Assembly: GCF_000743945.1 (NCBI RefSeq)
Contig: NZ_CP009238.1
Coordinates: 1,798,001 to 1,862,000 of the forward strand
DNA length: 64,000 bases
Direction of reading: 5' to 3'
Origin: Basilea psittacipulmonis DSM 24701
Lineage (GTDB): Bacteria; Pseudomonadota; Gammaproteobacteria; Burkholderiales; Burkholderiaceae_B
Shown: in pieces, positions 44,547 through 54,580 of the stretch
Position numbering within the stretch: position 1 is the stretch's first letter
Layout of the letters: the number at the start of each line of letters is the position of its first letter
Made by a program: the position numbers and the translations under genes
The notes under the pieces: model-generated
The model's input: only the letters and a program-made list of their open reading frames with translations
Told to the model about the DNA's origin: nothing
The model's database searches: none

Positions 44547-47500
44547 TTGTCATCTCCAACAATATTGAACTTTCTGATTCCATCTTGATGAGTTTTGTTT
44601 AAAATATCTAAAGTGTTTTTCCATTTTTCAGCAGATTTTTCATTATTTTCATCATAAACAAACTTCAAATTATTAATATTCTGGTTGGCTTCAGAATGTG
44701 CTTCTAATGTAGATAAGTCTGCTCGATTGGGCTTGGCATTTGGGTTATTCCCTATCATACCTAGCCCCAAGTTTCTTAAAAGAGGCAATCCTTCGTAAAC
44801 AAAATCGCCCTTAACGCCATGATATAGCGTTTTAACCTTTTTAAATAAGGTTCTGGATTGTTTATCGATTTCAATCGAAGGATAGGATCCACCTAAATGT
44901 AAATACTCTACATTAGTGTTATCATATCTTTGTCCAAGATAAGCTGACCAATTCAGCATATTTTTATTACCTGACACCCCTAAACTATGAGCCACGTTTT
45001 TTAGCGTATACTCTGGCTCTCCATGCAATCTTGCATAAGCATTATATTCATCTAATTTTTTTGCAATTTGAGCATGATCTCTCGTCGCATTAGATGCTCC
45101 GAATATTGCTGGCATGTTTGCCCAAGCTCTAAAACGTTCAAAACCAGTAAATAAAAATTCACTTAATATTCCCGCACTGCCTCGATTAAGGATTACGGCT
45201 GTATCATTAATAGAGGCTAAATCATCATCATATAAAATAGCAGTGCTAACTTTCTGTACTCTTGTTAAATTCAACATACCTGCGGTGGAAACCTTACTTA
45301 ATAGCGCAGCTTGTTCTTTGGTTAACCGTTCTTCACTATACAGTATCCGTTTAAGTTCTTGGGAGTTATCTTTATCGTAATCTAAGCAAGACATATGATT
45401 ACAATTTGTGGTTTTAGGTTGAATAGTAAATAGAGAGTCTTCATTTTTCTCCATTTTGTAGTAAATTTCATCACCTTGATTGTTGAAATTATTCACAAAC
45501 TCAGTTGCAGTGTTTAAATCACGTTCTAAATTCGAGCGAATGGTCTGGATATCTGCTTTTTCAACTGATTGATGAAGATTAATCTTAGGAAGATTTTGTA
45601 AACTTTCTTCAACACTTTTACCTGTAAGAGCCAATTGTTTTTCCGCATCACGTATCTTGATGTGCTCCGTATTGATTGAACTAGTGGTGATACCGTTTTG
45701 ACTACCTTTATCGCTAACTTGTCCGAGTAATGCAGTTGCAATGCCTTTGGTAACTCCCCAATTGCCTTGGTTTGCAATACCTGCAACACCGCTATATTCT
45801 ACTTTAGCAGAACCATCTTTAGCATTTTCTCCGATGGGTTGTAGTTTCTTGCCGTCAATTTCTTTTGGTGCAGTACCTCCACTTATGGTAACCCCGCCAC
45901 TTAATCCAAAACCTTTTGCAGAATAACTGCTATGGTTTTGAATATCAGAATAAGAGAGCGTTCCCGTCTCAAAACGGTTCTTACCTGACTCTTCGGCTTG
46001 TGCGGTAGAGGTAATTAACGCTCCTTTTAAATCTGTGTGGTTATGTACATCAATTTGATAGCCCTCATCGCCTGCAAATAAGCCAGATTGTTCTTGTACG
46101 CTGGCGTAATCTGCTTTCATTTTTGATTGATTAAAGCTGGCTGAACCAGAGAAACCATAACCAACTGTCACTTGTCCGCTGACGTTCATTTGTTTACTTT
46201 CATAACGCATGGTATCTTGTAAGCTGGCTATATTAAGGTTATCTGCGTTAAGGACAATGCTTTTACCTTGTACTTGAGCACCACGAATAGATGTGTCACC
46301 GCCACTTTGAATGAGAGTTTGACTCGCTTTATCGCCGACATGACTGTTACGCCAAGTGACTTCATCACCGTTGCCATAGCCTTTGCCGTAGTTGCCACCA
46401 GCAGTGACTCCGAAAGCAAATCCATTCGATCCATAACTGATGGCTACACCAGCATTAAAGCCACTGGATTTATTTTTACTGCGTTCTTGGTGAGTTTGTT
46501 TTGCGGCGAGTAAATTAATCTCATCGTCAGCTTGTAAGAGTGTGCCTTGTTTGCCCGATACATCCGACCCCACAATATGAATATCTGATGCTTTGTCTGC
46601 ACCAGTGGCGACCATAGTGATTTTTCCACCAGCATTAACAGCACTATTAGCCGCTGTATTGCCTTGAATATCGGTGGTTTGGACATTCTTTTGTTGACCA
46701 TAAGTGATGGATACACTGACATTGGCACCTTCAGCCAAATTACCATTCGCCATTTGACTTAGGCTTTCTTTGGCTTGCATTAAACCCTGTCCTGCTCGAT
46801 AAGCACTCCAAGCGGTATTAGCACTAGTCATTGCATTGATTCGGTTGTTTTTACTGTCGCCGATTAATTTAGCTTCTTTTGCTACAGCGAAAGCACTTTG
46901 GACGGCTTGTATGACAGGAACATTTATCGCAATGGTTAAGCCCTTTTGTTCCATCGTGTGTTTGTAATGGCTTGTATATTTGTCATCGGCCGCTAAAATA
47001 GCAATGTTTTTCGCAATAATATTGACATCGCTTTCAAGTGAAGACACGGTACTTCCTTGCTGACGGTAATCATCTTGAGCAAGTAAAGTAGTGATGCCAT
47101 TTAAGCTACCGACTTGGCTAGCGGTGGCGTAATATTTGCTTTGATCATTTTCAGTCGTGACTTTTTTACTGCCAATGGTAAACCCAAACCCTGAACCCAT
47201 TAAACCTGATTTTGTGGTTTTCTCAAAATCTTGTTCAAAGACACGGTTCTCTGCTTCTTTAATCGTCAGGTTTTTAGCACGAGCGTCGAGTTGATTTTCT
47301 GCGACAATATTGGATCCTTGAACCGTCAAATTAGCAAGGCTTTGTAATATCACATTTTTGCCATCTAGGGTTGAGCCTTTAGCTAAATCGTAATCATGAT
47401 CGTGTTTGGTAACATAAGTGGTGGATTGCAAGAAGCCACTACGTTTTACTTTGCCTGCAGATGAAAGTTGTTCCTTGTCTCTGCCTTCTTCAATGCGGAT

Positions 47501-50500
47501 ATCACCCTGCGAAAGCAAGTGAATATCACCTTGTTCGCTATGGACAGTTCCTTGACGAACTACAGTGCCTTGTTCACTTGAAAGCGTGATATCGCCAGTT
47601 GCATTAATCTGTGAACCTACTTCTTGTTGTTGATGGAGACGATAGTAATTATCTGCATTCGCATTGTAATGGGTTTTGTTTAAGGTATTGAGTGTGCCTA
47701 CATCAATATGTTGGCCTTGCACCAGTATTTCGCCTGCACTGTTGAGTATCGCTCCTTTAATGGTGACATCTTCAGGGCTGTAAATAATCAACTTACCATT
47801 TTTATCTTGCACATTCACATTGGCAACTTGATCAACATGAGTACGTTCAAATTCATTCCCAAATTGATTGTCGCGACGACTACTAGTGGTGCTGGCGATC
47901 TCAACGCCATTTTGTCCTATTAAAGTAGCTGAGCTAAGTGCTTCGATTCTACCACCAAGATTGACTAATTTTTGATTGGCACGCAGATCCACTGAATCTC
48001 CTAAGACCACGCCCTGATTACTTAGGTTATTGCTAGAAAGTGCGGTAAGATTCTGTCCTGCTATGGTTCCTGTGTTAGTTAATTCACCGTTGAAGCTTCC
48101 TATAATATTTTGTGCAGAAATTAATGCTCCTTGTGAACTCACATCAAGATGACGGGAAACTAAGTAAACTTGAGGAGTAAGCACCGTGATGGTTTTACCA
48201 TTAGGTAATGTAACGTCTTGGTTAACAAACCACACCATATCGCTGGTAAGTTCTGACATTTGTTCGGCGGTTAAACCTACGCCTAAGCTCAGGTTAAATT
48301 GCTTGGCATAATGAATACCATTATCCATTAACGCCTTATATTGCTCTATGTCAGAACTATAATTATCTAGGAAGCGACGACCAGTAAGTTGATTAATTTG
48401 TTCGTTAATTAAACGCTGTTCATAATAACCATCTCCCAAGCGTTTCTGTACATTTTCATGGTTTGAACGTAACGCGGTAAACATATAGTCAGAACTGAGC
48501 CATTGTTTACGGTTAATAAAACGAGCATCGGTTTCTACTAAATAGCCATTTGGTGCATCAGGATTGATTTTATAAAGGCTCTCTTGTGGTAGTCGAATAT
48601 CTGCTAAATGAGTTTTAACCTTAGTGTCATGTTCATCGTTATGAGTGGTTACTTCCCCAGAAATGATTGCATCTTGTGTAGCGAGGGAAACATTTTTCAA
48701 CGAGACGTTTTCATGAGTCGTTTGATTGGCGATGTTAATTGCGGTACTGTGAATCGGAGTGCCGATTTCATTTAGCACTAAATTGAAATTAAAATACTGA
48801 GTGGGGTGTGTCTCTTTGAAATTACCTCCACCATCACCATAAACAGCCCAGCGTTTTTTACCTAAAAAACCATAACGATGACGATGCTTGGCAAAACTAC
48901 TCCAACGTCCTGTATCCGTGATATCAATAGATCCCAAGGTATCTATATTTTTAAGCACAACACCATCAGTGGCCTGTAAGTTGTTATTTTGAGGGTTGTT
49001 TGCAAAACTGGTATCGCCTAATAATAATTGGTGACCTACAGATAGGGTAGAAGTATTGTTTTCAAGTTCATTCCCTGACAGATGGAGATCGCCGCCAATT
49101 AGAATTTTCGCTGGGTCTCGTTGTTCAATCGTTGAAGTAATGGTGTGGCGATTGTAACCCCAAGTCACCCAGCCATTGGCTGCAATGGTTCTTCCATCAT
49201 TCAGCCTTAAATAAGAGTTTCTATCCCGTTTATTGTTATTTTTTAAATCAAACCGACCATGCGTACCATCTTTATCTACTAATACGTAGCGTTGAGAAGC
49301 ATTTTTTGGTGCATATTCAACTCGCCGTTCATCAGTATGATTCTCGCCCAAGGTTAAATACAAATCGTGATTAAATAGTCTTTCGGTATGAATACTTCCA
49401 TTACCTAAAGCTTCAATCGTCGCACTACCATTATCAATTAGCTTGGCGTAACCCGTTGCCTGATGATTGCTATCAAGCATGCCTCCAATTGCTAAATCTC
49501 CAAGACTTAATACAAGGCTGTGATCACGATTGAGTAAGGTGTTAACACCAAGATTAAGAGATTGGCGAGCAGCGATAGTGGCGGATTGATCGTCCTCTTT
49601 TACATTGTTTAATTGATCTGTTTGAATAGCCAACTGATCGCCATAAATCCTGCCTGAACCTACATTGTTTAAGGTAACAGTGTTGATAACGTTAGTCGTG
49701 CCATCAATCAATCCATAATTGCTTAAAGTTTTGCTGGTAATTAAAGTATGCGTTGAGGAAATTTCGGCATTCTTACTATTTAACAGATTGTTGGCGGTCA
49801 CCGTTGCTTGGTTGCCCACCACCAGTTCAGCATGGTTGACAAAGTCGCCAGCTGTACTAAAATCTAGATTGTTACCAATTTGAAATGCTTGATTTAAGCT
49901 GAAGTCATCCATCAGTTTGATACGGGCATCGCCTTGGGTTTTAATAGTTCCTTCTTGTACTAATCCTTTGGCATCAATATCAATCTTATGTCCTGCTTCA
50001 ATCAATCCATCTTGGTTATTGATTAATAGTTGTGGGGAGAAAAAGGATACTGCATTACCGCCTAACATCTCGCCATGTTGATTATTTAAGGTTTGAGCTA
50101 CTTTTGCAGAGAGATTTTCAGAGGCATAAATCCCACCACCTTGGTTAGCGACATCATTGGCAGTTAAGTGAACGTCTCCACCCCAAATTAACCCATCGTT
50201 ATTGTTAATTTGAGTCGCTTGATATTGAATATTCTGTTGGGCTACTGTTGTGCCTTTTTGATTGATACTCGTTTTGGCGGTTAAATTGGCATTACCGTGA
50301 CGAGCAATTATTTGTCCCTGTTGGTTTATGTCAGTAGTAGAGGTTAACTTAATATCTTTTTTATTTGATTCAATGCGTCCTATATTTTCAATCTGCTGGG
50401 CGTTCACGTTTACTTGTTGTTCGGCATGGATGATATTTTTATTAACAAGCCGCCCTTGTGAGTCAATTAATATCTCTCCTGCCGTCGCTCCAATGTGCCC

Positions 50501-51484
50501 CGCATTGCGTACGCCAAGACCTTGATCTGTACCTACCAAATGGATTTTTTCCGCATACATCCCGCCAAGTTCTGTCACATCTAAAGCATAATATGGGGTC
50601 TTTTCATTGAGATTTTCACCATCAATACGGATAATTTTTAATTCACGATCAGTTTGATCACTATCTGACGGTTGGACAGTATTTTTGCCAGTCACGACAT
50701 TGAGTTTTTTGCCTGCCCAAATACCCGCATTAATTTCTGCCTCTCTAGCAAGGATATCGGTATAATCAACACGACTGTTATCTAGGCCTCGACCACTGAC
50801 TTTTACTTGACCTTTTTCGACCTGAAAACCCGCTACACGGCCATCTTCAAGAATTGGTTTACCTGTGGTCATGGTTGAACGACTTGCATTAATCGTACCG
50901 CACCCATCGCAATGAAGTCCATTTGGATTGGCAATAATCACTTCGGCTTTTTTCCCTGCAACTTCAAGGTAACCCTTGAGTTGGCTTGGATGGGTGGAAG
51001 TCACTTCGTTAAGAATTACTTTGGCTTCACTATGAGCAAGATAGGGATTGCCCTGCACCCAGCCTGCTTGCTGCGTTTGTGTGGCTTTATGGCTATTATT
51101 AAGAATTGCTCCTTTGTTATCCACATTAAAATCTTGGTATTTATTATGAGAAAGCCCTTTGTCATTTGGTGTTTGAATATTAACCTGTGGCAATCCATTG
51201 GCTGTTTGGATAATAATAGGCTGTTGATTTTTAGGTGCATTAGGATCGGCTTTGATGATCAGTGTATCTGCTGATACATAAGAGGACACGGTAACAAAAC
51301 CCAAGGCACAGAGTAAACGGAAAGTCAGCGGTTTTAAAGTGCCTAAAATGGGCAAAAAACTTACCGCATGTTGCATTTGAGGTATGGTATTTTTTGATTT
51401 ACTTTCGGATTTTGCCAATTCCGAAACCGCGACAAAACGTTGTAAGGTTTTGCTAAAAATAACACGAAAGTAACGTTTGTTCAT
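44543..51484 (-). CDS. FhaB/CdiA-like two-partner secretion exoprotein (TpsA)
   Basis: A 2313-residue secreted protein. It starts with an extended signal peptide region (MNKRYFRVIFSKTLQRFVAV, then a long hydrophobic segment ending near SYVSA at about 71). The TPS domain covers about 72-320 and includes the motif NPNGLHCDGCG (186-196). A long filamentous haemagglutinin repeat region follows to about 1900. There is no VENN pretoxin motif; instead a pre-tail region of about 300 residues leads to a 141-residue C-terminal tail starting NKNMLNWSAYLGQRYDN (2173-2313) that is also present in the orphan module downstream. It probably delivers its tail into neighbouring cells or mediates adhesion; the tail's activity is unknown. 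GGGGA precedes the ATG. Confidence 0.9.
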   Translation of the reverse strand: MNKRYFRVIFSKTLQRFVAVSELAKSESKSKNTIPQMQHAVSFLPILGTLKPLTFRLLCALGFVTVSSYVSADTLIIKADPNAPKNQQPIIIQTANGLPQVNIQTPNDKGLSHNKYQDFNVDNKGAILNNSHKATQTQQAGWVQGNPYLAHSEAKVILNEVTSTHPSQLKGYLEVAGKKAEVIIANPNGLHCDGCGTINASRSTMTTGKPILEDGRVAGFQVEKGQVKVSGRGLDNSRVDYTDILAREAEINAGIWAGKKLNVVTGKNTVQPSDSDQTDRELKIIRIDGENLNEKTPYYALDVTELGGMYAEKIHLVGTDQGLGVRNAGHIGATAGEILIDSQGRLVNKNIIHAEQQVNVNAQQIENIGRIESNKKDIKLTSTTDINQQGQIIARHGNANLTAKTSINQKGTTVAQQNIQYQATQINNNDGLIWGGDVHLTANDVANQGGGIYASENLSAKVAQTLNNQHGEMLGGNAVSFFSPQLLINNQDGLIEAGHKIDIDAKGLVQEGTIKTQGDARIKLMDDFSLNQAFQIGNNLDFSTAGDFVNHAELVVGNQATVTANNLLNSKNAEISSTHTLITSKTLSNYGLIDGTTNVINTVTLNNVGSGRIYGDQLAIQTDQLNNVKEDDQSATIAARQSLNLGVNTLLNRDHSLVLSLGDLAIGGMLDSNHQATGYAKLIDNGSATIEALGNGSIHTERLFNHDLYLTLGENHTDERRVEYAPKNASQRYVLVDKDGTHGRFDLKNNNKRDRNSYLRLNDGRTIAANGWVTWGYNRHTITSTIEQRDPAKILIGGDLHLSGNELENNTSTLSVGHQLLLGDTSFANNPQNNNLQATDGVVLKNIDTLGSIDITDTGRWSSFAKHRHRYGFLGKKRWAVYGDGGGNFKETHPTQYFNFNLVLNEIGTPIHSTAINIANQTTHENVSLKNVSLATQDAIISGEVTTHNDEHDTKVKTHLADIRLPQESLYKINPDAPNGYLVETDARFINRKQWLSSDYMFTALRSNHENVQKRLGDGYYEQRLINEQINQLTGRRFLDNYSSDIEQYKALMDNGIHYAKQFNLSLGVGLTAEQMSELTSDMVWFVNQDVTLPNGKTITVLTPQVYLVSRHLDVSSQGALISAQNIIGSFNGELTNTGTIAGQNLTALSSNNLSNQGVVLGDSVDLRANQKLVNLGGRIEALSSATLIGQNGVEIASTTSSRRDNQFGNEFERTHVDQVANVNVQDKNGKLIIYSPEDVTIKGAILNSAGEILVQGQHIDVGTLNTLNKTHYNANADNYYRLHQQQEVGSQINATGDITLSSEQGTVVRQGTVHSEQGDIHLLSQGDIRIEEGRDKEQLSSAGKVKRSGFLQSTTYVTKHDHDYDLAKGSTLDGKNVILQSLANLTVQGSNIVAENQLDARAKNLTIKEAENRVFEQDFEKTTKSGLMGSGFGFTIGSKKVTTENDQSKYYATASQVGSLNGITTLLAQDDYRQQGSTVSSLESDVNIIAKNIAILAADDKYTSHYKHTMEQKGLTIAINVPVIQAVQSAFAVAKEAKLIGDSKNNRINAMTSANTAWSAYRAGQGLMQAKESLSQMANGNLAEGANVSVSITYGQQKNVQTTDIQGNTAANSAVNAGGKITMVATGADKASDIHIVGSDVSGKQGTLLQADDEINLLAAKQTHQERSKNKSSGFNAGVAISYGSNGFAFGVTAGGNYGKGYGNGDEVTWRNSHVGDKASQTLIQSGGDTSIRGAQVQGKSIVLNADNLNIASLQDTMRYESKQMNVSGQVTVGYGFSGSASFNQSKMKADYASVQEQSGLFAGDEGYQIDVHNHTDLKGALITSTAQAEESGKNRFETGTLSYSDIQNHSSYSAKGFGLSGGVTISGGTAPKEIDGKKLQPIGENAKDGSAKVEYSGVAGIANQGNWGVTKGIATALLGQVSDKGSQNGITTSSINTEHIKIRDAEKQLALTGKSVEESLQNLPKINLHQSVEKADIQTIRSNLERDLNTATEFVNNFNNQGDEIYYKMEKNEDSLFTIQPKTTNCNHMSCLDYDKDNSQELKRILYSEERLTKEQAALLSKVSTAGMLNLTRVQKVSTAILYDDDLASINDTAVILNRGSAGILSEFLFTGFERFRAWANMPAIFGASNATRDHAQIAKKLDEYNAYARLHGEPEYTLKNVAHSLGVSGNKNMLNWSAYLGQRYDNTNVEYLHLGGSYPSIEIDKQSRTLFKKVKTLYHGVKGDFVYEGLPLLRNLGLGMIGNNPNAKPNRADLSTLEAHSEANQNINNLKFVYDENNEKSAEKWKNTLDILNKTHQDGIRKFNIVGDDK
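44766..44968 (-). repeat. Direct repeat, copy in exoprotein C-terminal tail
   Basis: Partner of the repeat at 43783-43985, with one mismatch seen. The repeat boundary coincides with the start of the C-terminal tail, as expected of exchangeable toxin cassettes. Confidence 0.85.
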
Positions 51485-51517
51485 CAGAAAATCCCCGTTT
51501 AACTCTAATGCAATGTA

Positions 51518-53251
51518 TTAAAAGTTTAAACCAATATTGAAACCTGTTGTGATATTTGTTGTTTTAAAACCATTTGGTTTATACAAAGGCCGCCCAACAA
51601 AAACATCATAATAAAAATGCCTCCAATTTCCACGCAATCCAAGGGCTGTACCTATTAAATAATGTCCTAATCGCATCTCATCATCACGTCCTGTGACCCT
51701 ACCACCATCCAAGGCTAGATAAACCCAATGTCCTTGATTAGCGATATTCCAGCTCAATTCGTTACGCCACAACCAACCACGTTCCCCTGATAAATTAAGC
51801 TCCCCATCGAACCCACGTACTGTATAACGTCCAACAATACTGAATCTATCTTGTTGGATAAGAGGAGTTTTGTTCCATTGAGCAGACCAACTCGTATTAA
51901 ATACAAACGACTGTTTTCCTATATTAAAAGGATAATTCATTTCTACTGAAGCCGTTATAATTTTAGGACGAGAAGTGCCCTCTCCCCAATATTCTTCAGG
52001 AGCAGGTATAGAGCGACGCACACCTGTTCCCCACTTAAACCCTGCAGAAAGCTTAAGTGTGGTCGCTTTAATATATTCAATATGACTAAGATTGATCTGC
52101 CAACCAGCCATTCGACGACGTTGAACCTCGATTTCGAATTGATCGATGTAGTTTTTCGAGTGCCGAGACCAAAAACCCCCTGAAAGTGTCGTTTTACGTA
52201 CAGCATCACGATAAAGAAGATAGCTAATATTGACATTGCTTGTTTCACTACGTCCAGAGTAGAGATAGGTATTGTTAAATGCCCCAAACACCTCTTGATG
52301 GTAGTCCGTTTTATATAGTGAGGCAGACAGCGTCCAATAAGCAAAAGGAATGGAGTAATAAAAACCATAGTTTTGAGTTGCACGACGACCTAGTTCATCG
52401 CTGTGACGTTTTAGACTATGTGTGAAAGTGGCATAAAATAAGTCATTAGCAGAAAAGAGATTATCCCATGAAACCGTAGTTGATCCTTGCCATTTGCCCG
52501 TGGATTTGGATCCCGAATCATCCAAATTTAAATTTAGTCGAAAAGGAAAACGCTGTTGATAAGTGATTTTTATATCGCTTTCTCCAATCTGAGTGCTATC
52601 AGCAGGAAGAATTTCAACATTAGCATCAGCTGTTGGCACACGTTTTAAATTCTCTAACGACTGTTCAATATCTCGCACATTCAATATATCACCTTGTTCA
52701 AATGCGATCGCTGTTTTTGCCGTCAGTTTACTAAACCAAGGAATGCGACTGGCATCTGCAATAATTGTATGGCGAACGCGACCTGGAATAATAGTTAAAG
52801 AAAATACACCTTGATTTAGGTCTTGTTCGCTTGCTACTACTCTTGTGGTGACATAGCCTCGCTCAATAATATTATTTTGTACTTGCTTCATTAAAACACT
52901 TAATCCATTAACCCCAAAACAATGAGGTAATTGGAGGTTTAACTGTTTGACAGCTTTATTTAACGCCCATTGAAATTGGCTGGATTGAGAAAGGTTATTG
53001 GAAGAGGCGTAGTCAATTAAGGAAATCTGTTGAATGGCATAGCAAGGGGATTCATTAATGGGAAGTGTGGTGGTTTTTTCAGAAGAAATTTCCATTCTCA
53101 CATCAGCGTCCGAACGAAGTTTCTCTTTTTGTTGCTGAATCTGTTCATGTTGACGTTGTTGCTGTATAGCATCGATACGATTTAATTCGGGAGAAGGTCG
53201 TTCTGCTGCCAACAAAAATGATGAGAAACTGCAAAGCCAAATCAATGCCAC
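51518..53251 (-). CDS. TpsB outer-membrane transporter (FhaC/CdiB family), start out of frame
   Basis: Omp85-type transporter that secretes the exoprotein. The visible frame has the N-terminal helix/linker, POTRA domains (about 75-225: CYAIQQISL and the stretch ending VRHTIIADASRIPWF) and a beta-barrel with the secretion motif VRGFDGELNLSGERGW. It ends in a C-terminal Phe (GFNIGLNF). The frame opens only with a GTG lacking a well-placed ribosome-binding site. Just upstream, ATG 53264-53262 with AGGTAG eight bases before it would give the signal peptide MKKIVALIWLC if the A-run had seven A. With the eight A seen here translation from that ATG stops at 53145. The gene is thus OFF as read, or the sequence has an error. 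Confidence 0.88.
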   Translation of the reverse strand: MALIWLCSFSSFLLAAERPSPELNRIDAIQQQRQHEQIQQQKEKLRSDADVRMEISSEKTTTLPINESPCYAIQQISLIDYASSNNLSQSSQFQWALNKAVKQLNLQLPHCFGVNGLSVLMKQVQNNIIERGYVTTRVVASEQDLNQGVFSLTIIPGRVRHTIIADASRIPWFSKLTAKTAIAFEQGDILNVRDIEQSLENLKRVPTADANVEILPADSTQIGESDIKITYQQRFPFRLNLNLDDSGSKSTGKWQGSTTVSWDNLFSANDLFYATFTHSLKRHSDELGRRATQNYGFYYSIPFAYWTLSASLYKTDYHQEVFGAFNNTYLYSGRSETSNVNISYLLYRDAVRKTTLSGGFWSRHSKNYIDQFEIEVQRRRMAGWQINLSHIEYIKATTLKLSAGFKWGTGVRRSIPAPEEYWGEGTSRPKIITASVEMNYPFNIGKQSFVFNTSWSAQWNKTPLIQQDRFSIVGRYTVRGFDGELNLSGERGWLWRNELSWNIANQGHWVYLALDGGRVTGRDDEMRLGHYLIGTALGLRGNWRHFYYDVFVGRPLYKPNGFKTTNITTGFNIGLNF

Positions 53252-53253
53252 TA

Positions 53254-53261
53254 TTTTTTTT
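53254..53261 (-). repeat. Poly-A (8) tract at the TpsB translation start
   Basis: Eight consecutive A on the minus strand immediately after the ATG of the transporter gene. Seven would restore the open frame with a proper signal peptide. Slipped-strand mispairing at such a tract would switch the system ON and OFF. Confidence 0.7.
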
Positions 53262-53305
53262 CATACACAGCTCTACCTAATAAACCAACCATCACTATCT
53301 ATCAA

Positions 53306-53331
53306 GATGTTAGGTATATACACCTAACATC
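53306..53331 (-). terminator. Hairpin between the DUF3100 operon and the TPS operon
   Basis: Perfect 10-bp stem GATGTTAGGT/ACCTAACATC with a six-base loop, two bases past the stop of the small membrane gene at 53334. On the minus strand it is followed by TTGATAG, so the T-tract is poor. It may terminate the upstream operon or be an operator for the TPS genes; TTGATA-N16-TTATTA just after it is a weak promoter candidate. Confidence 0.5.
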
Positions 53332-53333
53332 CC

Positions 53334-53786
53334 TTAAACCAAGCCTTGGAAACGCAACACGATTTCTGCAATAATAGCAGAGCCTAAATAAGTTCCCAAA
53401 AATACTGCTAGACACACCACCATCGCACGCCAGCCTAAACGACGAAAATCCGCCCAATTTCGACCAATGGAAATACCGGCATAAGCCAAGCAAGGCGTGG
53501 TGATAGACAAAAGGCTAATTTTGCCCGTGTAATAAACAAACGTCTCTGAAAATGGCACAGAAGGTAAGGTAACAATCAACGCAAATAGTGAAATATAGCC
53601 GATACTTGGCATAGGAAAAGGAATCACTTCTGCAGCGATCATGCCCAAAAGCGTCAATCCTAATAACATCAGTAAGCCTATTGCTGCTTCATCAAAGCTT
53701 GATCCGTAACCGATCACATTACCCGTCAAATTAATCGCACAAAATATCGCCAATAAAATAAACCATTCAACAATCTTAGTACTCAT
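53334..53786 (-). CDS. Small membrane partner of the DUF3100 transporter
   Basis: A 150-residue membrane protein with four predicted spans (about 8-25, 34-52, 60-78 and 118-142) and a loop with the Gly-rich YAGISIGRNWADFRRLG. It overlaps the DUF3100 gene by 4 bp; the pair is commonly found together, so both probably form one transporter. Substrate unknown. Confidence 0.72.
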   Translation of the reverse strand: MSTKIVEWFILLAIFCAINLTGNVIGYGSSFDEAAIGLLMLLGLTLLGMIAAEVIPFPMPSIGYISLFALIVTLPSVPFSETFVYYTGKISLLSITTPCLAYAGISIGRNWADFRRLGWRAMVVCLAVFLGTYLGSAIIAEIVLRFQGLV

Positions 53787-54571
53787 TTTTTATTCCCTCT
53801 CAAACGATTTAAATGACGATACAAAAATTCACATAAAGGCAATCCAATAAAAATACTTACATAGATACCGGTAACCGTAGAAATCAAGTTACTTGCCCCT
53901 GCAAGTGCCACAATCTGGTCCTGATTTTCAGGCGATAGGGCAATCAGAGTACCGCTAGCAGCGGCCATCATACTAGCACTACCTACACCTGAAGCCATCG
54001 CCAGTGCCTGAATACTTAATGGCGTAAACTCAGCCAAAATGCCCGCCAACAGACCTAAAAATATCGCACCAAATAAAATACCAAAGATATAAATCGCTAA
54101 TAAGCCTCGCCCCTCTTCAGAATTTAGTCCGTACTTCTGTGCCACCAAACCCAAATTAGGCTCACGTCCCAAAGAATGTGTCATCCCAATACTTTCTCGT
54201 TTAAAGCCCAGCAAAATAGCCAATGGAAGACCCAACAAAATCGTACCCAAGTTACCAATTTCTTGTAGTAATAATGCAGGTCCCATCGACAAAATATGAT
54301 TCAACTGAGGACCAATGACGGTGCCGATTTTTGCCATTAGCACACCTAAACCCAAAAGAATCATGGGTTCTGCATGCGTGGAACGTTGCTCTGATACCAT
54401 GGGCGTAAAATAGGATAACAAACCAAGCACCAAAGCATACAGCAAAGGAATCAGGACAATCCGATTGTTGCCTACAGGAATATCGATTCGCCCAATCAAC
54501 TCGGCAATGATAACGATAGCCAATACCATCGCATGTAATCGCCAATCTTTAATAATATTCTTTTGAATCAT
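53783..54571 (-). CDS. DUF3100 family membrane protein
   Basis: A 262-residue protein with seven or eight membrane spans. The central stretch THSLGREPNLGLVAQKYG, and MASGVGSASMMAAASGTLI in a later helix, are typical of DUF3100. It lies nine bases after an M20 amidohydrolase gene. The arrangement recalls p-aminobenzoyl-glutamate-type systems, in which a transporter imports a conjugate that the hydrolase then cleaves; the substrate here is inferred only. Confidence 0.82.
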   Translation of the reverse strand: MIQKNIIKDWRLHAMVLAIVIIAELIGRIDIPVGNNRIVLIPLLYALVLGLLSYFTPMVSEQRSTHAEPMILLGLGVLMAKIGTVIGPQLNHILSMGPALLLQEIGNLGTILLGLPLAILLGFKRESIGMTHSLGREPNLGLVAQKYGLNSEEGRGLLAIYIFGILFGAIFLGLLAGILAEFTPLSIQALAMASGVGSASMMAAASGTLIALSPENQDQIVALAGASNLISTVTGIYVSIFIGLPLCEFLYRHLNRLRGNKK

Positions 54572-54580
54572 TTTGTCTCC

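Noticed and set aside
44543-51484. Repeats in the exoprotein as a CRISPR-like or satellite array
   Set aside because: They are degenerate protein-level haemagglutinin repeats without regular DNA spacing.
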